Positions 11,893 to 20,904 of a DNA stretch of 41,751 nucleotides are shown piece by piece. The DNA is from Methyloglobulus morosus KoM1. GTDB lineage: Bacteria; Pseudomonadota; Gammaproteobacteria; Methylococcales; Methylomonadaceae. Location of the stretch: contig NZ_AYLO01000021.1 in NCBI RefSeq assembly GCF_000496735.2, positions 1 to 41,751 on the forward strand. Direction: 5' to 3'. Position numbers and translations under genes: made by a program. The notes beneath the pieces were generated by a model that did no database searches, had not been told where the DNA came from, and saw nothing but the letters and a program-made list of their open reading frames with translations. Position 1 is the stretch's first letter, and each line of letters begins with the position of its first letter.

Positions 11893-13094
11893 TGTCGGCG
11901 AGAGATTTTTTAGACAAGATTGAGCCGTATTTTACAAAAGGCGGAAAGTTCGAAAAATATTTCGGCTTGTATGAGATGGTGGACACCTTCATTTACACGC
12001 CTGCCGACGTGACGGGCGGTAAAACCCACATCCGGGATGGCAATGACCTGAAACGGACGATGACGTTTGTGGTCATTGCGACATTTTTCTGTGTGCTGAT
12101 GGCGATGTACAATACGGGTTATCAGGCTAACCATGCGATGGAAGCCATGGGTACGAAGGAAATATCGAACTGGCGCGGCATATTCATGTCCCTGTTGGGT
12201 TATAACCCGATGAATCCATTGTCCAATTTTGTGCATGGCGCGTTGTATTTTTTCCCTATTTATATCGTTACTTTAGCGGTGGGCGGTATATGGGAAGTGT
12301 TGTTTGCAACCGTACGCGGCCATGAAGTCAACGAGGGTTTCCTGGTTTCTTCCATGCTTTACACATTGATTATGCCACCTGATATGCCCTTGTGGCAGGT
12401 CGCATTGGGCATTTCATTTGGTATCGTCATCGGCAAGGAAGTGTTTGGGGGCACGGGCAAAAATTTCTTGAATCCTGCGTTAACGGGTCGGGCATTTTTG
12501 TATTTTGCTTATCCTGCTTCCATTACCGGTGATTCGGTTTGGGTTGCCGTTGATGGTTATACGGCAGCAACACCGTTAGGTTTGGCCGCGACCGGTGGTT
12601 TGGAAGCCGTCCACGCCGCAAATTACACCTGGGTTCAATCATTCCTCGGTTTTGAGCCGGGTTGTTTGGGTGAAACTTCAACGCTAGGAATCCTGATAGG
12701 TGCTGCATTCTTGCTATATACACGGATAGCCTCCTATCGCATCATGGGCGGCGTTTTCCTTGGCATGGTGGCGACATCGTTGTTATTCAATATGATTGGT
12801 AGCGATACCGACCCTATGTTCGGTATCCCCTGGTATTGGCATCTGACGATGGGCGGTTTCGCATTCGGCATGGTTTATATGGCCACCGATCCAGTCAGTG
12901 CTGCCATGACCGATACTGGACGATGGGTCTATGGGGCTTTGGTCGGCATCATGACGGTGTTGATCCGAGTGGTCAACCCGGCATTTCCCGAAGGGATCAT
13001 GCTGGCTATCCTGTTTTCCAATATGTTCGCCCCGACAATTGATTATTTTGTGATGCAAGCCAATATCAGAAGAAGGATCAAACGCCATGCTTAA
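11892..13094 (+). CDS. nqrB: Na+-NQR subunit B (covalent FMN, riboflavin-binding)
   Basis: The 400-residue integral membrane subunit with about ten hydrophobic segments. The flavinylation motif is DGYTAAT, with the acceptor Thr227, the counterpart of Thr236 in the Vibrio enzyme. ApbE, encoded at 17282, would attach FMN there through a phosphoester bond. NqrB also forms much of the Na+ pathway. The start overlaps nqrA by one base and the end overlaps nqrC by eight bases, consistent with coupled translation. No abnormality is seen. Confidence 0.97.
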
Positions 13095-14019
13095 CGTCAT
13101 CAAAAACAACGAGCATTACGTTAAATTCCGTACCATGCTCGATAATTGCAAGCATTACCAAAAATTCCTGGCCTATAAGGAAAAAGTCTTAGGCTTAGGT
13201 AACGATAGCCTGGAAAAGACCATCGCAATTGCGGTCGCCCTTTGTTTAGTTTGTTCGGTACTGGTTTCTTTTGGTGCGGTTGCCTTGAAGCCTTTACAGG
13301 TGTACAACAAGAACCTCGACATGAAGAAGAACATTCTGGAAGTCGCAGGTTTGATGGAAGAGGGCATGGACATCGATGCGGCATTTGCGGAACGTATCGA
13401 ACCCAAGGTTGTCAACTTGGAAACAGGCGAATACGACGAATCGGTCAATGCAGATGAATACGACCAACGCAAAGCGGCTAAAGATCCTAAACTGAGTGTT
13501 GCAATCCCAAAGGACAAGGACATTGCACACATCCGCGCAAAAGCCAAGTTAGCCAAAGTCTTCCTAGTGAAAGAGGCTGGCCAAATCAAGTCGATAATCC
13601 TGCCTGTGAGCGGTTATGGCTTGTGGTCTACGCTGTATGGCTTCTTGTCATTAGATCCCGATGGGCAAACGGTACAAAGCATCAATTTCTATGACCAGGC
13701 AGAAACTCCAGGTTTAGGCGGCGAGGTGGTCAACCCCAAGTGGCGGGCACTTTGGAAAGGCAAAAAAGTGTATGCTGAGACCGACCAACCGTCCTTGGAT
13801 AAGGGTTCAATTGAAGAAGCCGATATAGGCGAACCCGCATTGGCGCTCATAAAAGGTTCCGTCGATACCGGAAAAATGGGCGCAGAATACCAAGTCGATG
13901 GCTTGGCTGGCGCAACCTTGACCAGCAATGGCGTCACCAATCTGGTCAGATACTGGATGAGCAAAGAAGGTTTTGCGCGTTATTTAAGTAAAGTAAGGGT
14001 TAAGAGGGCAAAATCATGA
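13087..14019 (+). CDS. nqrC: Na+-NQR subunit C (covalent FMN), with N-terminal extension
   Basis: A 310-residue NqrC: one membrane anchor (about residues 45-67) followed by a periplasmic FMN domain with the flavinylation motif DGLAGAT, acceptor Thr277. ApbE would modify this Thr. The Vibrio protein starts right before the membrane helix and is about 257 residues. Here about 38 extra residues precede the helix, with several Lys, Tyr and His. An AGAAGGA site sits about 10 nt before ATG 13087, supporting that start. ATG 13135 is an alternative that would still leave about 22 extra residues. The gene overlaps nqrB by 8 bases and nqrD by 4 (ATGA). Confidence 0.95.
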   Translation: MLNVIKNNEHYVKFRTMLDNCKHYQKFLAYKEKVLGLGNDSLEKTIAIAVALCLVCSVLVSFGAVALKPLQVYNKNLDMKKNILEVAGLMEEGMDIDAAFAERIEPKVVNLETGEYDESVNADEYDQRKAAKDPKLSVAIPKDKDIAHIRAKAKLAKVFLVKEAGQIKSIILPVSGYGLWSTLYGFLSLDPDGQTVQSINFYDQAETPGLGGEVVNPKWRALWKGKKVYAETDQPSLDKGSIEEADIGEPALALIKGSVDTGKMGAEYQVDGLAGATLTSNGVTNLVRYWMSKEGFARYLSKVRVKRAKS

Positions 14020-14744
14020 GCGCAGTAATAGGCAATGAACTAAAAGACGCATTATTGAACGATGAGACCAAGAAGGTTCTGATTGATCCCTTGGTCAATA
14101 ACAATCCGATTACCTTACAGGTCTTGGGGATATGCTCTGCCTTGGCGGTGACATCCAAGATGTCTACCTCACTGATTATGGCGTTGGCTTTGACTTTGGT
14201 GACGGCGTTTTCCAGCGCAGCTATTAGTGCCGTGAGGAATCACACGCCCAGCAGTATTCGTATCATCGTGCAGATGACGATTATTGCGTCCCTGGTTATC
14301 GTGGTAGATCAAATTTTGAAGGCGGTTGCCTACGACATTAGCAAGCAATTGTCAGTGTTTGTCGGCTTGATTATTACCAACTGCATCGTCATGGGCCGTG
14401 CGGAAGGGTATGCCATGAAAAACCCACCATTGGAAAGTTTCATAGACGGCATAGGCAATGGCGCTGGTTATAGCTTAATCCTAATCACGGTCGCATTTTT
14501 TCGGGAAATCTTCGGATCTGGCAAGCTGTTGGGTTACGAGGTGCTTAAGCTAGCTAAAGATGGCGGTTGGTACGACCCCAATGGTTTGATGCTGTTGCCG
14601 CCTAGCGCATTTTTTATTATTGGCCTGATTATTTGGGCAGTACGCCAATTGAAACCTGAGCAGCGGGAAGTCGTGGATTATAAAATCATGGCGATTGCGC
14701 ACGGCGAAGACGGTGCAGCGCACGGCAATGGAGGGCATCACTAA
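14016..14744 (+). CDS. nqrD: Na+-NQR subunit D
   Basis: The 242-residue membrane subunit of the NqrD/RnfE family with about six helices. Cys40 (in GICSALAV) and Cys123 (in [10 protein letters not shown]) occupy the positions that, with two Cys of NqrE, hold the intramembrane iron centre of the complex. The conserved FGSGKLLGY motif near the end is present. The C-terminal tail is His/Gly-rich ([15 protein letters not shown]), longer than I would expect and without a known role. It overlaps nqrC by ATGA and nqrE by one base. Confidence 0.96.
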   Translation: MSAVIGNELKDALLNDETKKVLIDPLVNNNPITLQVLGICSALAVTSKMSTSLIMALALTLVTAFSSAAISAVRNHTPSSIRIIVQMTIIASLVIVVDQILKAVAYDISKQLSVFVGLIITNCIVMGRAEGYAMKNPPLESFIDGIGNGAGYSLILITVAFFREIFGSGKLLGYEVLKLAKDGGWYDPNGLMLLPPSAFFIIGLIIWAVRQLKPEQREVVDYKIMAIAHGEDGAAHGNGGHH

Positions 14745-15352
14745 TGGAAGGTTTAGTCAGTCTATTTGTCAAAGCCGTTTTCATTGAAAATCTGGCCTTA
14801 TCCTTCTTTTTGGGGATGTGTACCTTTATAGCCGTTTCTAAAAAGATTTCCACTGCGATGGGTTTGGGTGTCGCCGTCATGGTCGTACAGGCGATTACCG
14901 TACCTGCAAACAACTTTGTTTACCATGCCCTCTTGAAAGAAAATGCCTTGGCTTGGATGGGTATTACGGGCGTTGACCTGAGTTTTCTGGCATTGTTGAG
15001 CTGTATAGGTATTATCGGTGCTTTGGTGCAAATTCTGGAAATGGTGTTGGATAAATTCTTTCCTGCCTTATATTTCGCCTTAGGTATCTTCCTGCCGTTA
15101 ATTACAGTTAACTGTGCTATTTTAGGCGGTAGCCTGTTCATGATAGAACGTGATTATAATTTTACGGAAAGCGTTGTATACGGTGTCGGTAGCGGCTTTG
15201 GCTGGGCTTTGGCGATTACCGTTATGGCCGGTGTGCGCGAAAAACTTAAATACAGCGACATTCCACCTGCCTTGCAAGGACTGGGCATTACGTTTATCAC
15301 AGCAGGCCTGATGTCGCTCGGCTTCATGGCCTTCTCTGGAATCCAACTTTAA
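14744..15352 (+). CDS. nqrE: Na+-NQR subunit E
   Basis: The 202-residue membrane subunit of the NqrE/RnfA family with six helices, inverted in topology relative to NqrD. Cys26 (in [13 protein letters not shown]) and Cys124 (in VNCAILGG) are the ligands for the shared iron centre. The C-terminal [19 protein letters not shown] and [12 protein letters not shown] segments are standard. The start shares a base with the nqrD stop, and nqrF follows after 11 bases. Confidence 0.97.
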   Translation: MEGLVSLFVKAVFIENLALSFFLGMCTFIAVSKKISTAMGLGVAVMVVQAITVPANNFVYHALLKENALAWMGITGVDLSFLALLSCIGIIGALVQILEMVLDKFFPALYFALGIFLPLITVNCAILGGSLFMIERDYNFTESVVYGVGSGFGWALAITVMAGVREKLKYSDIPPALQGLGITFITAGLMSLGFMAFSGIQL

Positions 15353-15363
15353 GAAGGTAACAC

Positions 15364-16584
15364 ATGCTGGAAATCATATTAGGGATTATTATTTTTACGG
15401 CAATCGTGATTGCGCTAGTCTTTGGCATTATCGGTGCCAAAAGCAAACTGGTCGCAGAAGGTGATGTTGAAATCTTGATCAACCATGAAAAGAAAATCCA
15501 TGTGCCTGTGGGTTCCAAGTTATTGGGTGCATTGGCCAATAACGGCTTGTTTGTCTCGTCCGCTTGCGGCGGCGGTGGCACTTGCGGCCAATGCAAAGTC
15601 GTCATTCATTCTGGCGGCGGCGAAATATTGCCTACTGAATTAAGCCATATTACCAAGCGTGAAGCGGCGTTGGGTGAAAGGCTCTCATGCCAAGTTGCGT
15701 GCAAATACAATATGGATATCGAAGTTGAAGATGAGGTCTTCGGTATCAAGAAATGGGAATGCACTGTCAAGTCCAACCATAACGTCGCCACTTTCATTAA
15801 GGAATTGGTATTGGAATTGCCCAAGGGCGAGGCCATCAATTACCGCGCTGGCGGTTTTATCCAAATTGAATGTCCGCCGCATGTCATCAAATTTACCGAT
15901 TTCGACATTGAAAAAGAATACCGTGAGGATTGGGATAAGTACAACTTGTGGCGTTATGTGTCCACAGTGAAAGAGCCGGCGTTACGTGCGTATTCAATGG
16001 CGAGTTATCCCGAAGAAAAAGAAATCATGTTAAACGTGCGGATAGCGACACCACCGCCCCGTGCTGATGAAAGCGTACCTCCAGGTATTATGTCGTCTTA
16101 TATATTCAATTTGAAACCTGGTGATAAATGTATTGTTTCAGGCCCTTACGGTGAGTTTTTCGCCAAAGAGACGAATGCCGAGATGATTTTTGTCGGCGGC
16201 GGTGCAGGTATGGCGCCGATGCGTTCCCATATTTTCGACCAGTTACGCCGGTTGAAATCCAAGCGGAAAATGACTTTCTGGTATGGGGCACGTAGCAAAC
16301 GCGAAATGTTCTATGTGGAAGATTTTGATATGCTGGCGAAAGAAAATAAGAACTTTACTTGGCATGTCGCTTTGTCTGAACCGTTACCTGAAGACAAATG
16401 GACAGGTTATACGGGATTTATTCATAATGTCCTATTTGAAAATTACATTAAGAATCATCCGGCACCCGAAGATTGCGAATATTATTTGTGCGGACCGCCC
16501 ATTATGAACACCTCGGTCATCAAGATGTTGCTCGATAATGGCGTTGAGCCTGAGAACATCATGTTGGACGATTTTGGCGGTTAA
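15364..16584 (+). CDS. nqrF: Na+-NQR subunit F (NADH dehydrogenase, FAD and 2Fe-2S)
   Basis: The 406-residue entry subunit for electrons from NADH. An N-terminal membrane helix (residues 3-24) is followed by a plant-type ferredoxin domain with Cys68, Cys74, Cys77 and Cys109. Next comes an FAD-binding domain with RAYSMASYP and an NAD-binding domain with [14 protein letters not shown] and the CGPPIMN motif near the end. All key residues for FAD, NADH and the 2Fe-2S cluster are visible. It is the last gene before a terminator. Confidence 0.97.
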   Translation: MLEIILGIIIFTAIVIALVFGIIGAKSKLVAEGDVEILINHEKKIHVPVGSKLLGALANNGLFVSSACGGGGTCGQCKVVIHSGGGEILPTELSHITKREAALGERLSCQVACKYNMDIEVEDEVFGIKKWECTVKSNHNVATFIKELVLELPKGEAINYRAGGFIQIECPPHVIKFTDFDIEKEYREDWDKYNLWRYVSTVKEPALRAYSMASYPEEKEIMLNVRIATPPPRADESVPPGIMSSYIFNLKPGDKCIVSGPYGEFFAKETNAEMIFVGGGAGMAPMRSHIFDQLRRLKSKRKMTFWYGARSKREMFYVEDFDMLAKENKNFTWHVALSEPLPEDKWTGYTGFIHNVLFENYIKNHPAPEDCEYYLCGPPIMNTSVIKMLLDNGVEPENIMLDDFGG

Positions 16585-16677
16585 CTGCCATTCTGGTCTG
16601 TGAAGTAATGGATAAGGTTAGTTCATTTTAAGCGCGAATTGTTTACTAACACCGTACAGTCAATTAGCCAATACGAA

Positions 16678-16704
16678 GCCCTGTACTGAGTGCAGGGCTT
16701 TTTT
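16678..16704 (+). terminator. Terminator after nqrF
   Basis: A perfect 6-bp stem GCCCTG/CAGGGC (16678-16683 and 16693-16698) with a 9-nt loop, followed by a run of six T. It separates nqrABCDEF from the DUF2845-apbE-nqrM group, so those probably have their own promoter or depend on read-through. Confidence 0.8.
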
Positions 16705-16815
16705 ATTTAAAGGGCATGTGAACTTGGTTCAGTCTTTATTCATCTTACGATAATTACATTATGCCCTGGGCTCATAAGAGTATTTGGCATCTAATTTTAA
16801 GGTAGTGGGTGTGGT

Positions 16816-17205
16816 ATGAATCGACTCAATGGTTTTGTGTTTACACTATGTTTATTATTTTCCGCCCCGCTGTTCGCTTTAAGATGCGGCCATTCCTTAG
16901 TCCAGGTCGGTGATTATAAAGATTATGTCAATGATATATGCGGCGATCCAGACAATGTTCAGTCGCACTATGAAAGAAGGGGAAATATTAACCGCGCTGA
17001 TGCCACATTGAACAATTTTAATGGTGAACAGCAATTTCCAAATAGTTCCTTCAATGTAGGGCAATCAAATTATGCTGAGATAGAAGTTTTGGTGGAAGAT
17101 TGGACGTACTATTTCGGTAGCGAGAGATTGAGTAAGATATTGCGATTTGAAAATGGTCGGTTAATTCAAATTGAAAATTTAGGTAGAAAGCGCCGCCGAT
17201 ATTGA
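16816..17205 (+). CDS. DUF2845-type secreted protein
   Basis: A 129-residue protein with a clear signal peptide (hydrophobic residues 6-20, cleavage likely after the LFA at residues 20-22). The mature start is of DUF2845 type: RCGHSLVQVGD followed by a second CG (ICGDPD), a pattern in which two Cys may form a disulfide in the periplasm. A short beta-rich C-terminus ends in a basic tail (GRKRRRY). The function of the family is unknown. It lies between nqrF and apbE, an unusual place that raises the question of a link to Nqr assembly. Confidence 0.7.
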   Translation: MNRLNGFVFTLCLLFSAPLFALRCGHSLVQVGDYKDYVNDICGDPDNVQSHYERRGNINRADATLNNFNGEQQFPNSSFNVGQSNYAEIEVLVEDWTYYFGSERLSKILRFENGRLIQIENLGRKRRRY

Positions 17206-17281
17206 AACCATTTCTTTTCCAGAAAAATTCCTCAACCAAATTCAGTAAAATCAAGTTCGGTGAAATAAGGCAAATTAAGGC

Positions 17282-18328
17282 GTGTTACAAAAAACTAAAT
17301 TTTATTGCAGTTGCCTGTCCTTGGTTTTTATCCTGTCAGCATGTGACAAGGTGGCAGAACAAAAGCCACAGGATTATCCGTACAATGCTGTCGGAATGAC
17401 GATGGGGACAAGCTACAGCATCAAGGCCAGCACGTTACCCGATTCACTCACGCCGACCGAAATCAACCGCCAAGTTAAGGAAGTGCTTGGTAAGGTCAAT
17501 GGGCAGATGTCCACTTACCAAAAAGATTCAGAACTTTCTTTATTCAACCAGAATACATCAACGGACTGGGTATCCGTTTCGCCAGAACTTTACGAAGTTA
17601 TTAAAGAAGCTTTAAAAATTAGCCGGCTATCAAATGGTTTGTTTGATGTTACCGTCGGGCCATTAGTTAATCTGTGGGGGTTCGGGCCACAGGAAATGTC
17701 TTTATCGCCGCCCGATGACACTCTTATCAAAGAAAAGTTGAACCAAATTGGCTATAAGCATCTAATTATTAAGGATGATAGGTTTTTCGTCAAAAAAGAC
17801 TTTCCTGAGCTTTATGTTGATTTGTCGGGCATCGCCAAAGGTTACGGTGTAGACCAAGTGGCATTGTTGTTGGAGCGCTTAGGGGTTATAAATTACATGG
17901 TCGAGATAGGCGGCGAAATCAGGGTGAAAGGCAAAAATAACCAAGGCCAACCCTGGCAAATCGCCGTTGAGAAACCAACTGCCGAAAAACGGATGATTGA
18001 AAAAATCCTAGCAATATCCGATACTGGCATGGCGACATCGGGCGATTATCGGAATTATTTCGAGGTGGACGGTGTGCGTTTTTCCCATACTATTGACCTG
18101 CGGACAGGGCGGCCCATTAACCATAAGTTGGCATCCGTCACGGTGTTAAGTGAAACTTCCATGGAAGCTGATGGGTTGGCTACAGCGTTTATGGTGTTAG
18201 GCCCCGATGAAGGGTATAAGTTTGCCGAGCAAAACCATATCCCTGCATTTTTTATTATTAAATCAGACAAAGGCTTTGACGAGCTTATGTCCACAGCTTT
18301 TATCGAAAGTAAGAAGGTGACAAAATGA
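17282..18328 (+). CDS. apbE: FAD:protein FMN transferase (Nqr flavinylation)
   Basis: A 348-residue ApbE lipoprotein. It transfers FMN from FAD onto the Thr of the NqrB and NqrC motifs, on the periplasmic side. The sequence begins at a GTG and has a lipobox (LSAC, Cys20 or 21). Family motifs follow: GMTMGTSYSIK, the YQKDSELSLFNQ segment, LFDVTVGPLVNLWGFG, VDLSGIAKGYGVDQVA, a GGEIRVKG segment and the HTIDLRTGRPI region with conserved Asp, His and Thr residues for Mg2+ and FAD. Its stop overlaps the nqrM start (ATGA), so the two maturation genes are coupled. AAGG sequences just upstream of the GTG serve as a modest ribosome binding site. Confidence 0.95.
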   Translation: MLQKTKFYCSCLSLVFILSACDKVAEQKPQDYPYNAVGMTMGTSYSIKASTLPDSLTPTEINRQVKEVLGKVNGQMSTYQKDSELSLFNQNTSTDWVSVSPELYEVIKEALKISRLSNGLFDVTVGPLVNLWGFGPQEMSLSPPDDTLIKEKLNQIGYKHLIIKDDRFFVKKDFPELYVDLSGIAKGYGVDQVALLLERLGVINYMVEIGGEIRVKGKNNQGQPWQIAVEKPTAEKRMIEKILAISDTGMATSGDYRNYFEVDGVRFSHTIDLRTGRPINHKLASVTVLSETSMEADGLATAFMVLGPDEGYKFAEQNHIPAFFIIKSDKGFDELMSTAFIESKKVTK

Positions 18329-18504
18329 GTTATTTTTTAGCGACATTTGCGTTGATGTTAATTGTGGTTGCACTGATGGCAATCGGCGTGATGTTTGGCA
18401 GGCGTGCCATCAAAGGTTCTTGCGGGGGCTTAAATGCAGGCAATTGCGTGTGCGTGGAAAAATGCGAAAAACGCAAAAAAATGGAAGCGGAAGGGCAAGT
18501 TTAA
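18325..18504 (+). CDS. nqrM: Na+-NQR maturation protein NqrM
   Basis: A 59-residue protein, easily missed because of its size. An N-terminal membrane helix (residues 3-23) is followed by GRRAIKGSCGGLN and a Cys-rich tail with Cys33, Cys41, Cys43 and Cys47, the hallmark of NqrM (formerly DUF539). NqrM is required in Vibrio for Na+-NQR assembly and is thought to deliver iron to the NqrD/NqrE Cys4 site. Its ATG overlaps the apbE stop by four bases. The tail is short and charged. Presence of the full set (nqrABCDEF, apbE, nqrM) argues for a functional pump. Confidence 0.93.
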   Translation: MSYFLATFALMLIVVALMAIGVMFGRRAIKGSCGGLNAGNCVCVEKCEKRKKMEAEGQV

Positions 18505-18528
18505 ACCCGTTAGTTGCCAGTATTGCCC

Positions 18529-19986
18529 GTGACGCAAAGTTTATACTGGCACGATTACGAAACCTTTGGCATTGATCCCCGGCGCGACAGGCCATCGCAA
18601 TTCGCAGGGGTACGTACGGATGTCGATCTCAATATCATCGACGATCCGCTAGTTGTTTACTGCAAGCCGCCCGCCGATTACCTACCCCACCCCGAAGCCT
18701 GTCTCCTGACGGGTATCAGCCCACAACTCGCTGAATCTAAAGGCGTCATTGAGGCGGAGTTTTGCCGTCTGGTTTACGAACAATTTGCACAGCCCAACAC
18801 CTGTAGCCTGGGTTACAATTCCATCCGCTTCGATGACGAATTTACCCGCAACTGCCTGTACCGCAATTTTTACGACCCTTACGCACGCGAATGGCAAAAC
18901 GGCAATTCCCGCTGGGATTTAATTGACGTTGTCAGGGCGACCAAAGCCTTACGGCCTGATGGCATAAACTGGCCGACCGATCCCGAAGGCCATCCCATTT
19001 TTAAACTGGAAGAACTGACCAAAGCCAACGGAATTGCCCACGAAGCCGCGCATGACGCGTTATCGGATGTCTATGCCACCATCGCCTTAGCCAAACTGAT
19101 TAAATCGGCACAGCCCAAACTGTACCAGTTCTTATGGCAGAATCGAACAAAAGCCGAAACCTATAACTTGCTCCAGTTTGGCAGCTTCAAGCCAGTGATC
19201 CATGTGTCGGGCAGATATTCTAGCGACAACCACCGTCTGGCAGTCGTTTTGCCCATCTGTAAGCATCCAACCAATTCGAATGGGGTTTTGGTTTATGACC
19301 TGTCTATTGATCCTGCCCCCCTGATTTCTTTGTCGGTAGAAGAAATTCAGCAACGAATTTTTACCGCTACTGTCGATTTACCCGAAGGGGTAGAAAGAAT
19401 TCCATTGAAAACCGTACACGTCAACAAATGTCCGGTACTGGCCCCAATATCCGTGCTTAAGCCAGACGACCTCCAACGATTAAACCTTAACTTGGCAATG
19501 TGCCATACGGCTATAAGGAAGATAAAAGCGGCACAAGGCCTGACGGAAAAAATCGCGGCGGTTTTTTCCAAAACGGATTATGCGGATTCAGGCCATGAAG
19601 CGGATCCCGACCTAGCCATTTATAGCGGCGGATTTTTTTCTGATGCGGATAAGCGCCTTATGACCAAAATCAGGAACACACTTCCAGGCCAGTTAGCCAA
19701 CTTGAACACTAACTTTACTGATAAACGCTTGGCTGAGATGCTATTTAGGTATCGGGCGCGGAATTATCAAAATACGTTGCAGCCTGATGAGCTGCCCAAA
19801 TGGCAGGAATTTTGTGCAAATAGGATCACGGGGCAAGTGCAAGGCGGTGGAATTACCCTGGCCGGATATTTTGGCGAGCTGTCCAGATTGCGCGATGAAA
19901 CTATCGGTAACGAAAGTTTCTTAAAGGAATTAGAAGATTTTGCCTTGGAGAAAATGCATCAGTTAGGTTTGCAGGGTACGGACTGA
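18529..19986 (+). CDS. sbcB: Exodeoxyribonuclease I
   Basis: A 485-residue ExoI that degrades single-stranded DNA 3' to 5' and acts in mismatch repair and recombination. The DnaQ-type exonuclease core is complete: WHDYETFG carries the first acidic pair, GYNSIRFDDE the second, and the AHDALSDVYATIALAKLI segment carries the His and Asp of the ExoIII motif. SH3-like and helical ExoI C-terminal regions follow (HVNKCPVLAP, FSDADKRLM, FRYRARN). I begin at GTG 18529, which aligns with the family; the frame can extend to TTG 18514. It lies 24 bases after nqrM on the same strand and may be co-transcribed. Confidence 0.95.
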   Translation: MTQSLYWHDYETFGIDPRRDRPSQFAGVRTDVDLNIIDDPLVVYCKPPADYLPHPEACLLTGISPQLAESKGVIEAEFCRLVYEQFAQPNTCSLGYNSIRFDDEFTRNCLYRNFYDPYAREWQNGNSRWDLIDVVRATKALRPDGINWPTDPEGHPIFKLEELTKANGIAHEAAHDALSDVYATIALAKLIKSAQPKLYQFLWQNRTKAETYNLLQFGSFKPVIHVSGRYSSDNHRLAVVLPICKHPTNSNGVLVYDLSIDPAPLISLSVEEIQQRIFTATVDLPEGVERIPLKTVHVNKCPVLAPISVLKPDDLQRLNLNLAMCHTAIRKIKAAQGLTEKIAAVFSKTDYADSGHEADPDLAIYSGGFFSDADKRLMTKIRNTLPGQLANLNTNFTDKRLAEMLFRYRARNYQNTLQPDELPKWQEFCANRITGQVQGGGITLAGYFGELSRLRDETIGNESFLKELEDFALEKMHQLGLQGTD

Positions 19987-20007
19987 AGCGACAGCTTGAT
20001 TAGTTTG

Positions 20008-20116
20008 TTATTTCACCCTGGGATTTCCGCAACATTTCTTGAGTTTCTTTCCGTTGCCGCATGTGCATGACGCATTTCTTTGCTGCGTTGGGTGGTCTCT
20101 CTTGTCCGCTGTTAGC
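20008..20116 (-). pseudogene. SEC-C zinc-motif tail without start codon
   Basis: Downstream of the Anbu gene on the same strand, in a different frame from it, the sequence encodes SCTCGNGKKLKKCCG followed by a stop at 20008-20010. This matches the SEC-C motif (CxCGxGKKxKxCC), a zinc-binding element found at the C-terminus of SecA and of many small proteins. The frame is open back to about 20158, overlapping the end of the Anbu gene, but contains no ATG, GTG or TTG. It is therefore either a remnant of a lost gene, or a C-terminal extension of Anbu reachable only by frameshift. I favour a remnant. Confidence 0.45.
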
Positions 20117-20872
20117 CTACAAAGTAACCTGCATCGATCTAATGGATTCTTTGTTTAAGCTAGGCAAAGCCGCAACCGCTTCACGTAACTTAGTTTCCCA
20201 ACTCCGACGAAGTTGCAACAGATAGTCATTGTCGTCATCAAAACAGTAATATTCTTCAAACCTGAAGGTATCTTTACGGTAAATCAACATCTCAACCGGT
20301 GGCCCGACACTCGCGTTACTTCGAATGGTAGAGTCCATTGAAACCAGGCAACAACGCGCCGCTTCGTCAATGGACGTATTTAATTTAAGGAACCGATCCA
20401 ATATAGGTTTGCCGTACTTACTTTCACCGATTTGCAAAAATGGCGTATTGGCGGAACTGGTGATACTGTTGCCTTCCGCATAAACCATATAAGCGCCGTG
20501 GGGTTCACTGCCAATCTGTCCCGCTAAAATAAAACTGGCCGACGGGTTAAACGCAGATTGCCCTTCAGCATTTAAGTGTTGTTTCTGTTTTTCCAGGCTT
20601 ACATGGCCCAAATAAGCGGCGGCTTCGGATAAACATTCCACGTTGTTCACGTTGATTGGGGCGTTCTTGATTTTATCGCGGTGTAATTGCTCAAAAACAG
20701 CTTGTGTGGTTGCCAGGTTGCCTGCACATAGCAAAACGATAATACGGTCACTGTTGGTGGCAAAGGCATGCATTTTGCCGTGGGTGCTGACATTATCGAT
20801 ACCCGCGTTGGTTCTTGAATCTGAAACCAGGATAAGCCCTTCGTTTATGGAGGCAGCAATACAATAAGTCAT
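20117..20872 (-). CDS. Anbu, proteasome-related peptidase
   Basis: A 251-residue Anbu (ancestral beta-subunit) protein, a member of the proteasome/HslV Ntn-hydrolase superfamily. It starts MTYC, so removal of Met leaves the N-terminal Thr nucleophile. The proteasome catalytic partners are visible as Asp17 (in VSDSRTNAG) and Lys32 (in THGKMHAF), numbered from that Thr. The family's CAGNLATTQ and FILAGQIG segments follow. Anbu assembles into helical, open-ring particles, and its substrate is unknown. Known gene neighbourhoods pair it with transglutaminase-like, circularly permuted ATP-grasp and alpha-E proteins, all of which precede it here. It is the last intact gene of the cluster, 33 bases after the transglutaminase gene. 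Confidence 0.93.
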   Translation of the reverse strand: MTYCIAASINEGLILVSDSRTNAGIDNVSTHGKMHAFATNSDRIIVLLCAGNLATTQAVFEQLHRDKIKNAPINVNNVECLSEAAAYLGHVSLEKQKQHLNAEGQSAFNPSASFILAGQIGSEPHGAYMVYAEGNSITSSANTPFLQIGESKYGKPILDRFLKLNTSIDEAARCCLVSMDSTIRSNASVGPPVEMLIYRKDTFRFEEYYCFDDDNDYLLQLRRSWETKLREAVAALPSLNKESIRSMQVTL

Positions 20873-20904
20873 GAAGGTTTAGGCCGTGATTACAAATAAA
20901 TGGG

